NCBI GenBank assembly: GCA_938002705.1
Contig: CALLAG010000423.1
Span: forward strand, 1 to 9,275
Reading direction: 5' to 3'
Length of the DNA: 9,275 nucleotides
Source: an uncultured Saprospiraceae bacterium
Lineage (GTDB): Bacteria > Bacteroidota > Bacteroidia > Chitinophagales > Saprospiraceae
The translations under genes and the position numbers were made by a program. Shown piece by piece: positions 1-6,208 of the stretch. Below the pieces are notes generated by a model. That model did not search any database, was not told where the DNA came from, and saw only the letters and a program-made list of their open reading frames with translations. Every line of letters starts with the position of its first letter. The stretch's first letter is position 1.

Positions 1-605
1 TAGGAAGATTATCTACAGATGCTGATGGTGATGGTGGCAATGAAGCTGTCAATACTACAGCTCCTAACAAGCTTAACATATCTTCTCTTTACGGATATAA
101 GATCGTTAAGAATCTTGCATTATCAGCTAATGCATCTTACAATACAGCATTAATAGGAAACTCTGCTATAGGTGATTCTATTACCACTGACAAAGTATTT
201 AACAATCCTGGTGATTTAGATTTAGGTATTGGTGTTACATGGACTCCAACTCCAGATTTCTTCTTGATGGTACACCCTCTTAACTATCACTGGAAGTTTG
301 GTAAGAATCCTGATTTTGCAAGTGCAGCAGGTGCTAAAATTAAAGCGGGATACACAAGAGAATTAATCAAAGGTGTGTCTTGGTTATCAAACCTTGAAGG
401 ATTCTACGCTTACGGAGATGCAGGTATCAATGAAGTAACGATGGACCCTAGACCAAGTGCTTCATGGTATGAGTGGACTAACACATTTGCTTTTTCTGTA
501 TGGAAAGGTATCGGTGTAGGTTTAACTTACGGTATCAGAAGAGCTGATTCTGAAATACAAGAAACTCAGACAAGATATAACGTAGGACTTTCTTATACTC
601 TATAG
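1..605 (+). CDS. DUF3078-like outer-membrane beta-barrel protein, 5' end cut off by the window
   Basis: The reading frame is open from the window edge (first full codon at position 3) to a TAG at 603-605, giving the last 200 residues. An internal Met at 264 is not the start, because the upstream frame aligns with the downstream paralogue. Shared blocks include SSLYGYKI (SSLAGYKL in the paralogue), NNPGDLDLGIGVTWTP, VHPLNYH, and the end VWKGIGVGLTYGIR then GLSYTL. Alternating short beta-strands and aromatic residues near the end suggest an outer-membrane barrel. The DUF3078-like assignment is from memory of the Bacteroidota family; function is unknown. An Asp-rich stretch (DADGDGG) near the visible start could be a surface or calcium-binding loop, which is speculation. 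Codons favour GGT, GCT, CTT, TCT and AAC more than in the neighbouring genes, which suggests high expression. Confidence 0.85.
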   Translation, partial: GRLSTDADGDGGNEAVNTTAPNKLNISSLYGYKIVKNLALSANASYNTALIGNSAIGDSITTDKVFNNPGDLDLGIGVTWTPTPDFFLMVHPLNYHWKFGKNPDFASAAGAKIKAGYTRELIKGVSWLSNLEGFYAYGDAGINEVTMDPRPSASWYEWTNTFAFSVWKGIGVGLTYGIRRADSEIQETQTRYNVGLSYTL

Positions 606-633
606 AATAAGAATTGTACAATACAAATATTAT

Positions 634-662
634 AAGCCAAGCAGCAATGCTTGGCTTTTTTT
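634..662 (+). terminator. Rho-independent terminator of the first barrel gene
   Basis: A perfect 9-bp stem (AAGCCAAGC at 634-642, GCTTGGCTT at 649-657) encloses a 6-nt loop and runs into seven Ts. It lies 28 nt after the stop codon and separates the two barrel genes into distinct transcripts. Confidence 0.93.
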
Positions 663-720
663 ATGGATAAGAAATCGTTAAAGTCTAATCATATAAGGAT
701 AAATTATATATATGGATGGC

Positions 721-728
721 TATATTTG
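721..728 (+). promoter_or_regulatory. Candidate Bacteroidota -7 promoter element for the second barrel gene
   Basis: TATATTTG is an exact match to the Bacteroidota -7 consensus TAnnTTTG. It lies between the upstream terminator and the start at 790, so transcription would begin near 735 with a leader of about 55 nt. I see no TTG-type -33 element at the usual spacing, so this is a partial match only. Confidence 0.45.
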
Positions 729-789
729 CAGCTGAGCTTATCAAGACTCCATTATGAGTAATTTATTTTTTATAAAAAAGAAGAATATC

Positions 790-1749
790 ATGAAACAAAC
801 AATTCTATGCATCACAATACTGTGCCTATCTGTCACTATGATGATGTCCCAATCCATACTAGAGCTCCAAGAAATGCAAGTCGAAAAAAAGGCATCTATA
901 GCAGATCTGCAATCTAAGATAGACGGCATCCAAAAAGAAGTAGATGGATTACAGATAGAAATAGACAAACTATCAGGCTGGAGAAAAGGCGTCAATGGAC
1001 TATTAGGATTTGATCTATCTAATTCTAATGGATGGGTAGCTAACCCTAACCCTGATGCTAAGGCAACATCTCTTAACATAGGCCTCACAGGATACCTCCT
1101 TAATGATAAAGAGAAAACATTCTGGCATAACAAAGGTATCATCCAGAAAGCGTGGCAAGATGTAGACAGAAGCGATGCTGATAGTACAGTAGATGGTGAT
1201 GGCCTATTCGATAATGGAACTGTAGATATATTAAATCTCTCTTCACTAGCCGGATATAAACTAACTGAAACACTAGCGGCATCAGGCTTAGCTGAGCTTA
1301 ATACATCAATAGAAAACTTCCTTAATCCAGGGACATTGGATATAGGTGTAGGTGTAACGTGGTTACCCCTTAAGAACCTGACAGTTGTAGCTCATCCATT
1401 GAACTATCACTTCGCATTCTCAGGTATAGATGGCTTAGAGTCCACAGGGTCTATAGGAGCTAAGTTTAGAGTAGATTACTTTAATGATTTCTTCGTATCA
1501 GGAGTAGGAGTTAACTGGACTACCACGCTTACAGGATTCATTCCTTATTCTGATAAGAAAAGTATAGCTACTCTTCCAGATGGTACAGAGTTCTCAGCAG
1601 GACTGACTGAGTATTCTTGGATTAATACGCTATCGTTCAAAGTATGGCAAGGGATCGGTGTAGGAATAGGCTGGGGATTACGTAATTCAAAATTTGAATC
1701 ATCAAGTACTCAGTCATACACGACCTTAGGATTGTCTTATGGGTTCTAA
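790..1749 (+). CDS. DUF3078-like outer-membrane protein with N-terminal coiled coil
   Basis: The protein has 319 residues from the ATG at 790. The frame opens earlier (ATG at 754), but only 790 gives a proper signal peptide: MKQTILC then a hydrophobic core, with likely cleavage near residues 20-22. Residues about 23-62 form a charged heptad-like segment (ELQEMQVEKKASIADLQ onward) expected to be a coiled coil. The rest is a strand-rich domain with FLNPGTLDIGVGVTWLP (about 177-193), AHPLNYHF (201-208) and a closing block VWQGIGVGIGWGLR. It ends in GLSYGF, the terminal aromatic expected of barrels inserted into the outer membrane by BamA. It is a tandem paralogue of the gene at the window start, but uses more ATA and CTA codons, suggesting lower expression or faster divergence. 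Function is unknown. The DUF3078-like label is from memory. Confidence 0.88.
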   Translation: MKQTILCITILCLSVTMMMSQSILELQEMQVEKKASIADLQSKIDGIQKEVDGLQIEIDKLSGWRKGVNGLLGFDLSNSNGWVANPNPDAKATSLNIGLTGYLLNDKEKTFWHNKGIIQKAWQDVDRSDADSTVDGDGLFDNGTVDILNLSSLAGYKLTETLAASGLAELNTSIENFLNPGTLDIGVGVTWLPLKNLTVVAHPLNYHFAFSGIDGLESTGSIGAKFRVDYFNDFFVSGVGVNWTTTLTGFIPYSDKKSIATLPDGTEFSAGLTEYSWINTLSFKVWQGIGVGIGWGLRNSKFESSSTQSYTTLGLSYGF

Positions 1750-1775
1750 TTCACTCAAAATCAAAATATAAATTG

Positions 1776-1806
1776 AAGCCCGTTCATTATTGGACGGGCT
1801 TTTTTA
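1776..1806 (+). terminator. Rho-independent terminator after the second barrel gene, just before polA
   Basis: The stem is AAGCCCGTTC (1776-1785) against GGACGGGCTT (1792-1801) with one G-T wobble. The loop is 6 nt and six Ts follow. It ends about 11 nt before the polA ATG, so it lies in the space where the polA promoter or leader would be expected. Confidence 0.92.
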
Positions 1807-1816
1807 ATTTTACATC

Positions 1817-4603
1817 ATGAGTACAACAGAAAAAAAACTCTTTCTTCTCGATGGTAATGCTTTAGTATACAGAGCTCACTATGCTTTTATCAATAGACCA
1901 CTGATCAACTCCAAAGGGATCAATACCTCCGCTATAACTGGATTCGTCAGAACATTATGGGAGATACTGAAGAAACAAAAGCCTAGCCACATAGCTGTAG
2001 CTTTCGATCCACATGGCAAAACCTTCAGGCATGAAGAATACGAACCTTACAAGGCCAATCGTGATGCACAGCCAGAAGATATTACGATAGCATTTCCTTA
2101 TATAAAAAAAATCGTTGAGGGATTTAACATACCGATCGTCATCGTAGATAATTATGAAGCAGATGATACGATAGGTACATTAGCTAAGCAAGCCGAGAAA
2201 GAAGGCTTTACAGTGTACATGGTCACACCTGATAAGGACTATGCCCAGTTAGTATCTGAGAATATATTCATGTACAAGCCATCACGCCAGGGTAATGGCG
2301 TAGAGATATTAGGCGTACCAGAGGTATTAGAGAAGTTTGATGTAGAGAATGTACTACAAGTTATAGACATCTTAGGACTACAAGGTGATTCTGTAGATAA
2401 TATACCAGGCATACCAGGCATAGGTGCTAAGACAGCCGTCAAGTTACTCAAGCTATATAACAGTGTGGAAGGCCTCATAGAAAATGTAGATAAACTAAAA
2501 GGGAAGCAAAAAGAAAACGTAATAAATTTTACAGAGCAAGGATTATTATCCAAAAGACTAGCAACTATTAAGTTAGATGTCCCCATCCAGTTCGATGCAG
2601 AAAAATACATTGTAGACCCCATCAATCATGATGCATTATCAGAAATATTTAAGGAACTCGAATTCCGAACTTTAGCGACGTCTATACTCGGAGAGTCAGC
2701 ACCTACACAAGGCAATCTATTCGGTGCTGCAGTACCATCTACAATCGAGGCTAAGAAAAAACAAGTCGATACCTACTCCGTCTCTGATAATAACATAACT
2801 AACTCAGCTCATGAATATATACTAATACAGGACGTCGAGTCCATGAAGAAATTAGCAGCAGAATTATCAACACAGAAGATCATCTGCTTCGATACTGAGA
2901 CCACAAGTATAGATGCTAACTTAGCAGAACTTGTAGGATTGGCTTTCTCTTACGAGAAAAATAAAGCTTACTATGTACCTGTCCCTGAAGACAAAACAGA
3001 AGCCTTAGCCATCGTCAACATATTCAAGACTGTACTCGAAGACGAAAGCATAGAAAAAATAGGTCAGAATATAAAGTACGATATCCTTATCCTCAAGTGG
3101 TATGATGTCATTGTCAAGGGTCGATACTTTGATACTATGATTGCCCACTATCTACTAGAGCCAGACTTAAGACATAAGCTTGACTTTATAGCCAGTGCAT
3201 TACTTAATTATAAGATGGTACCTATAGAAAAACTCATAGGTAAGCGTGGCAAGAACCAACTGACGATGCGAGATATCGCCGTAGAGAAAGTATCAGACTA
3301 TGCAGCAGAAGATGCAGATATAACACTCCAAGTCAAAACCATATTAGAAAAAGATCTCAAAAAAGAAGAACTCACAGACCTCTATTACAAGGTAGAAGAA
3401 CCACTCATAGACGTACTCGCTCAGATAGAGTATGAAGGTGTACGATTAGACAAAGAATTTCTCGATAAGTACTCTATAGTATTAGGCGAGATGATCTTAG
3501 AACAGCAATCTGCAATACATGAAATCGCAGGAGTAGACTTCAATATATCAAGTCCTAAGCAAGTAGGAGAAGTCTTATTTGATAAACTAAAAATACCTTA
3601 CCGATGGAGGAAGACCGCCTCAGGACAGTACTCTACAGATGTAGAAAAACTCAATGAGTTATCCTTTGATAATGAAATCGTCAAGAAGATACTAACCTAC
3701 AGAAAATACTCCAAGCTCAAGTCTACATATGTAGATGCCCTCCCTCTTCTGATCAATCCTAAGACAGGCAGAGTACATAGTAACTTCAACCAAGCACGAG
3801 CGGCTACAGGAAGGCTTAGTTCTGAGAACCCTAATCTCCAGAACATTCCTATCAAAGATGATGCAGGAAGAGAGATAAGAAAAGCATTCCTTCCGAGAGA
3901 TGAAGATCACATCTTACTGGCTGCGGATTACTCACAGATAGAGCTGCGACTGATCGCAGAGATCTCTGAAGATGCATTCATGATGGAAGCATTCCAGCAA
4001 GGCAAGGATTTCCACAAAGCAACTGCATCTAAGGTATACAATGTACCATTCGAAGAAGTGACGGCAGAACAAAGAAGAAATGCCAAAACTGTCAATTTCT
4101 CTATCATATATGGCGCAGGAGCGACTAATCTCTCTAAGCAACTCGGCCTTAAGAGAGCTGAAGCTAAAGAGCTAATAGATAATTATTTCTCACAGTTTAG
4201 CGGTCTTAAGAACTATATGACCAGTATCGTAGACACTGCTCGTGAGAAAGGCTACGTGACGACTCTTGCTGGCAGAAAAAGAATCCTAAGAGATATCAAC
4301 TCTCGGAACGGTCTCGCAAGAAGTAACGCCGAGAGAATGGCGATCAATACACCGATACAAGGCTCCGCAGCAGATATGGTCAAGCTAGCCATGATAGATA
4401 TCCATAAAGTACTCGCCGAGAAAAAGTACAAATCTAAGATGATACTTCAAGTACATGATGAATTAGTATTCGATGTATATAAGCCAGAATTAGAAGAGAT
4501 CAGAGAATTAGTCATAAGACTCATGGTAGAAGCACTACCAGGTCTGAAAGTACCTATAGTTGTAGAAGCAGGAACTGGTAATAATTGGCTTGAGGCGCAT
4601 TAA
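1817..4603 (+). CDS. polA: DNA polymerase I
   Basis: This 928-residue protein fills gaps and removes RNA primers during replication and repair. All three Pol I domains are present. The 5' nuclease (about 1-295) shows FLLDGNALVYRAHYAF, FDPHGKTFR, EADD (114-117), DKD (139-141) and GDSVDNIPGIPGIGAKT. The 3'-5' exonuclease (about 330-515) keeps all catalytic motifs: DTE at 359-361, QNIKYD with Asp422, and YAAED with Tyr495 and Asp499, so proofreading should work. The polymerase domain has motif A (ADYSQIELR, Asp704), motif B (RRNAKTVNFSIIYG, with Lys757, Phe761 and Tyr765) and motif C (QVHDELVF, with Asp881 and Glu882). Phe at 761 matches the E. coli position linked to rejection of dideoxynucleotides. 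Length matches E. coli Pol I (928). The start at 1817 puts the first nuclease strand at residue 8, as in relatives. No linked partner gene is seen; no clear promoter lies between the upstream terminator and the start. Confidence 0.98.
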   Translation: MSTTEKKLFLLDGNALVYRAHYAFINRPLINSKGINTSAITGFVRTLWEILKKQKPSHIAVAFDPHGKTFRHEEYEPYKANRDAQPEDITIAFPYIKKIVEGFNIPIVIVDNYEADDTIGTLAKQAEKEGFTVYMVTPDKDYAQLVSENIFMYKPSRQGNGVEILGVPEVLEKFDVENVLQVIDILGLQGDSVDNIPGIPGIGAKTAVKLLKLYNSVEGLIENVDKLKGKQKENVINFTEQGLLSKRLATIKLDVPIQFDAEKYIVDPINHDALSEIFKELEFRTLATSILGESAPTQGNLFGAAVPSTIEAKKKQVDTYSVSDNNITNSAHEYILIQDVESMKKLAAELSTQKIICFDTETTSIDANLAELVGLAFSYEKNKAYYVPVPEDKTEALAIVNIFKTVLEDESIEKIGQNIKYDILILKWYDVIVKGRYFDTMIAHYLLEPDLRHKLDFIASALLNYKMVPIEKLIGKRGKNQLTMRDIAVEKVSDYAAEDADITLQVKTILEKDLKKEELTDLYYKVEEPLIDVLAQIEYEGVRLDKEFLDKYSIVLGEMILEQQSAIHEIAGVDFNISSPKQVGEVLFDKLKIPYRWRKTASGQYSTDVEKLNELSFDNEIVKKILTYRKYSKLKSTYVDALPLLINPKTGRVHSNFNQARAATGRLSSENPNLQNIPIKDDAGREIRKAFLPRDEDHILLAADYSQIELRLIAEISEDAFMMEAFQQGKDFHKATASKVYNVPFEEVTAEQRRNAKTVNFSIIYGAGATNLSKQLGLKRAEAKELIDNYFSQFSGLKNYMTSIVDTAREKGYVTTLAGRKRILRDINSRNGLARSNAERMAINTPIQGSAADMVKLAMIDIHKVLAEKKYKSKMILQVHDELVFDVYKPELEEIRELVIRLMVEALPGLKVPIVVEAGTGNNWLEAH

Positions 4604-4645
4604 TTAATGGTTAATGTTTAATTGTTAATGGTTAGTGGTTAGTGA
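4604..4645. repeat. Six-copy degenerate heptamer tandem repeat (consensus TTAATGG)
   Basis: Starting at the first base after the polA stop codon, six units keep a strict 7-nt phase: TTAATGG, TTAATGT, TTAATTG, TTAATGG, TTAGTGG, TTAGTGA. I have a recollection that similar TTAATGG-rich tracts occur between genes in other Bacteroidota, but could not check it. No function is evident. From here to the riboswitch (about 240 bp) there is no gene and no clear polA terminator. Confidence 0.8.
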
Positions 4646-4772
4646 TACGGTCAGGAATGCAGCTCATTCTTATCAATATCTTAAGAATAATATAAATCTT
4701 CTCAAGCGCTATATATCTGTATAATATAATTTATACCTTGCGATTCTAATTAGTTCTTTATTTATTTAATAC

Positions 4773-4796
4773 CGATGGCATTTTAAAAATGCATCG
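4773..4796. other. Hairpin in the polA-metZ intergenic region
   Basis: CGAT (4773-4776) pairs with ATCG (4793-4796), and the inner arms GCATTTT (4778-4784) and AAAATGC (4786-4792) are complementary around a single base, with one G bulged at 4777. In practice the innermost bases form the loop. No T-run follows on either strand, so it is not a standard terminator. It could be a leader structure or an operator. The preceding stretch, 4646-4772, is AT-rich and shows nothing I can name. Confidence 0.5.
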
Positions 4797-4800
4797 TGTA

Positions 4801-4845
4801 TTATACCAATGTCATATGGTACTTTAAGTATCTATATTGGTATAA
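4801..4845. repeat. Perfect 10-bp inverted repeat touching the riboswitch
   Basis: TTATACCAAT (4801-4810) and ATTGGTATAA (4836-4845) are exact reverse complements, 25 nt apart. The spacer has a smaller internal stem (GGTAC at 4818-4822 with GTATC at 4828-4832, one wobble). The right arm shares its last base with the first base of riboswitch stem P1. It may be a leader hairpin or a protein-binding site. TATATTGG at 4832-4839, inside the right arm, is one mismatch from the Bacteroidota -7 consensus, so the repeat may instead overlap a promoter. Confidence 0.6.
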
Positions 4846-4952
4846 CTTATCAAGAAAGGTGGAGGGAAATGGCCCTTTGAGACCTTGGCAACCAGCTATA
4901 ATCATAGCACTGGTGCTAATTCCAACTCTTTATAACAAAGAGATAGATGAGT
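4845..4952 (+). promoter_or_regulatory. SAM-I (S-box) riboswitch aptamer controlling metZ and metX-AK
   Basis: This 108-nt RNA element binds S-adenosylmethionine and normally lowers expression of methionine genes when SAM is abundant. The conserved S-box strings are present: CTTATCAAGA, AGGTGGAGGGA, TGGCCCTTTGA, TTGGCAACC and GGTGCTAATTCC. The fold closes as expected. P1 is ACTTATC (4845-4851) with GATGAGT (4946-4952). P2 is AAGGT with ACCTT, then AGGG with CCCT. P3 is ACCAG with CTGGT, topped by GCTAT/ATAGC. P4 is CTCTTT (4926-4931) with AAAGAG (4937-4942). The P2 loop TGG (4870-4872) can pair with CCA (4922-4924) for the usual pseudoknot. It lies 68 nt before the metZ start, in sense orientation, and the genes downstream are methionine biosynthesis genes. 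How it switches expression is not obvious from the sequence. Confidence 0.95.
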
Positions 4953-4980
4953 AACTGTAATACCTCTCTGTATTGTTGTT
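4953..4980 (+). promoter_or_regulatory. Possible riboswitch expression-platform hairpin
   Basis: Immediately after P1, bases 4953-4963 can pair with 4970-4980: a core AATAC/GTATT stem around CTCTCT, extended by two wobbles, one T-T mismatch and three more pairs. The 3' arm is T-rich (GTATTGTTGTTT), but no proper T-run follows, so it is at best a weak terminator. The loop-side ACCTCTCT (4962-4969) could instead pair at 7 of 8 positions with the aptamer core AGAAAGGT (4853-4860). This is an inference from base pairing only. Confidence 0.35.
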
Positions 4981-5020
4981 TCCACATATCCACTTTTTGA
5001 TAATTTATAATTATAAAAAA

Positions 5021-6202
5021 ATGGATAGTAAAAAATACAACTTCGAAACAAAAGCTATAAGAAGCCAAAGCAAACAGACTCACAATAGAGAACACTCTAC
5101 CCCCTTATACCTGACCTCCAGTTTTACATTTGAGAATGCCGAGCAAGGCTCTGCTATATTCGGAGGTACAGAAGATGGTAATCTATACTCAAGATTCTCT
5201 AATCCCAATACACAAGAGTTCGTAGATAAGCTATGCTTACTGGAAAATTGCGAGGCTGGGATATCCACGGCATCAGGAATGGCAGCGGTATATACAAGCT
5301 TTGTAGCACTGCTCTCACAGGGAGACCATATACTCGCATCCAGAGACATCTTCGGCAATGCCTCATATATTATAACTCAGATACTTCCTAAGATGGGTGT
5401 AGAATATACACTCGTAGATGCTGATGATAATCAGGCCTGGAAGGAAGGCTTCCGTAATAATACCAGATTAGTCTACTTAGAGACACCATCTAATCCTACA
5501 CTTAAGATAGCGGATATGCAATATATAGCAGACCTCTGTAAGCAGCATGGAGTCGTCTCTATAGTCGATAACTGCTTCGCTACACCTTACCTACAGACAC
5601 CTGCAGAATTCGGGATAGATCTCGTCATACATTCTGCTACTAAGTATATAGATGGACAAGGCAGAGTATTAGGAGGTGCCATTGTAGGTAAGAAGGCCAT
5701 AGTCGATCGATGTTATGAGTTCATAAGAAGAACTGGTGCTTGCCTCTCCCCATTTAATGCCTGGGTACTATCTAAGAGTCTGGAGACACTCTCTATACGT
5801 ATGGAACGGCACTGTCATAATGCAGAATCTATAGCACACTGGTTAGAAGATAACGACAAGATATCATATGTCTCTTACCCATTCTTGGAGTCACATCCGC
5901 AACAGTCATTAGCTAAAAAGCAGATGAGACTAGGAGGAGGCTTAGTCGCATTCGAGATTAAGGGAGATACACAGCAAGCCATGAGTTTTATCAATAATCT
6001 AAACATCTTCAGCCTTACGGCAAATCTCGGAGACTCTAGAAGTATCGCTACACATCCTGCGTCTACAACTCACTCTAAGCTTAACACAGAAGAACAAAGA
6101 AAAATAGGAATCACACCAGGCTATATCAGACTCTCCGTAGGTCTAGAGAATATAGATGACCTCATACAAGATATAGATCACGCCTTAATCAAAATGAAGT
6201 AA
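5021..6202 (+). CDS. metZ: O-succinylhomoserine (or O-acetylhomoserine) sulfhydrylase, PLP-dependent
   Basis: This 393-residue cytoplasmic enzyme of the Cys/Met-metabolism PLP family is predicted to replace the acyl group of O-acylhomoserine with sulfide, giving homocysteine in one step. Visible family features are YSRFSNPN (57-64, contacts the cofactor phosphate), SGMAA (85-89), ETPSNPT (154-160), VDNCFATP with Asp183 (pyridine nitrogen), the Schiff-base lysine Lys208 in HSATKYIDGQGRVLGGAIVG, and IRLSVGLE with Arg370 (substrate carboxylate). The DGQGRVLGG string after the lysine is typical of MetZ rather than cystathionine gamma-synthase. The acyl preference cannot be read from sequence. I chose the ATG at 5021, preceded by an A-run; a longer frame from TTG at 4973 would add 16 residues unlike the family. 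It follows the SAM-I riboswitch and stops 6 nt before the next gene, so the two form an operon. Confidence 0.92.
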   Translation: MDSKKYNFETKAIRSQSKQTHNREHSTPLYLTSSFTFENAEQGSAIFGGTEDGNLYSRFSNPNTQEFVDKLCLLENCEAGISTASGMAAVYTSFVALLSQGDHILASRDIFGNASYIITQILPKMGVEYTLVDADDNQAWKEGFRNNTRLVYLETPSNPTLKIADMQYIADLCKQHGVVSIVDNCFATPYLQTPAEFGIDLVIHSATKYIDGQGRVLGGAIVGKKAIVDRCYEFIRRTGACLSPFNAWVLSKSLETLSIRMERHCHNAESIAHWLEDNDKISYVSYPFLESHPQQSLAKKQMRLGGGLVAFEIKGDTQQAMSFINNLNIFSLTANLGDSRSIATHPASTTHSKLNTEEQRKIGITPGYIRLSVGLENIDDLIQDIDHALIKMK

Positions 6203-6208
6203 TACCCC

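Noticed and set aside
754..789. Earlier ATG for the second barrel gene
   Set aside because: It would put 12 residues (MSNLFFIKKKNI) ahead of a clean signal peptide that starts at 790.
741..1142. 133-residue open frame on the - strand inside the second barrel gene
   Set aside because: It is antisense to a well-supported gene with signal peptide and family motifs, and its translation shows no recognisable domain.
2239..2625. 128-residue open frame on the - strand inside polA
   Set aside because: It overlaps the conserved 5' nuclease region of polA and is a low-complexity, Ser-rich shadow.
4773..4796. Hairpin considered as the polA terminator
   Set aside because: No T-run follows on either strand and it lies about 170 nt after the stop codon.
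4973..5020. Upstream TTG start for metZ
   Set aside because: It would add 16 residues unlike the family and overlap the possible expression-platform hairpin; the ATG at 5021 fits homologue length.
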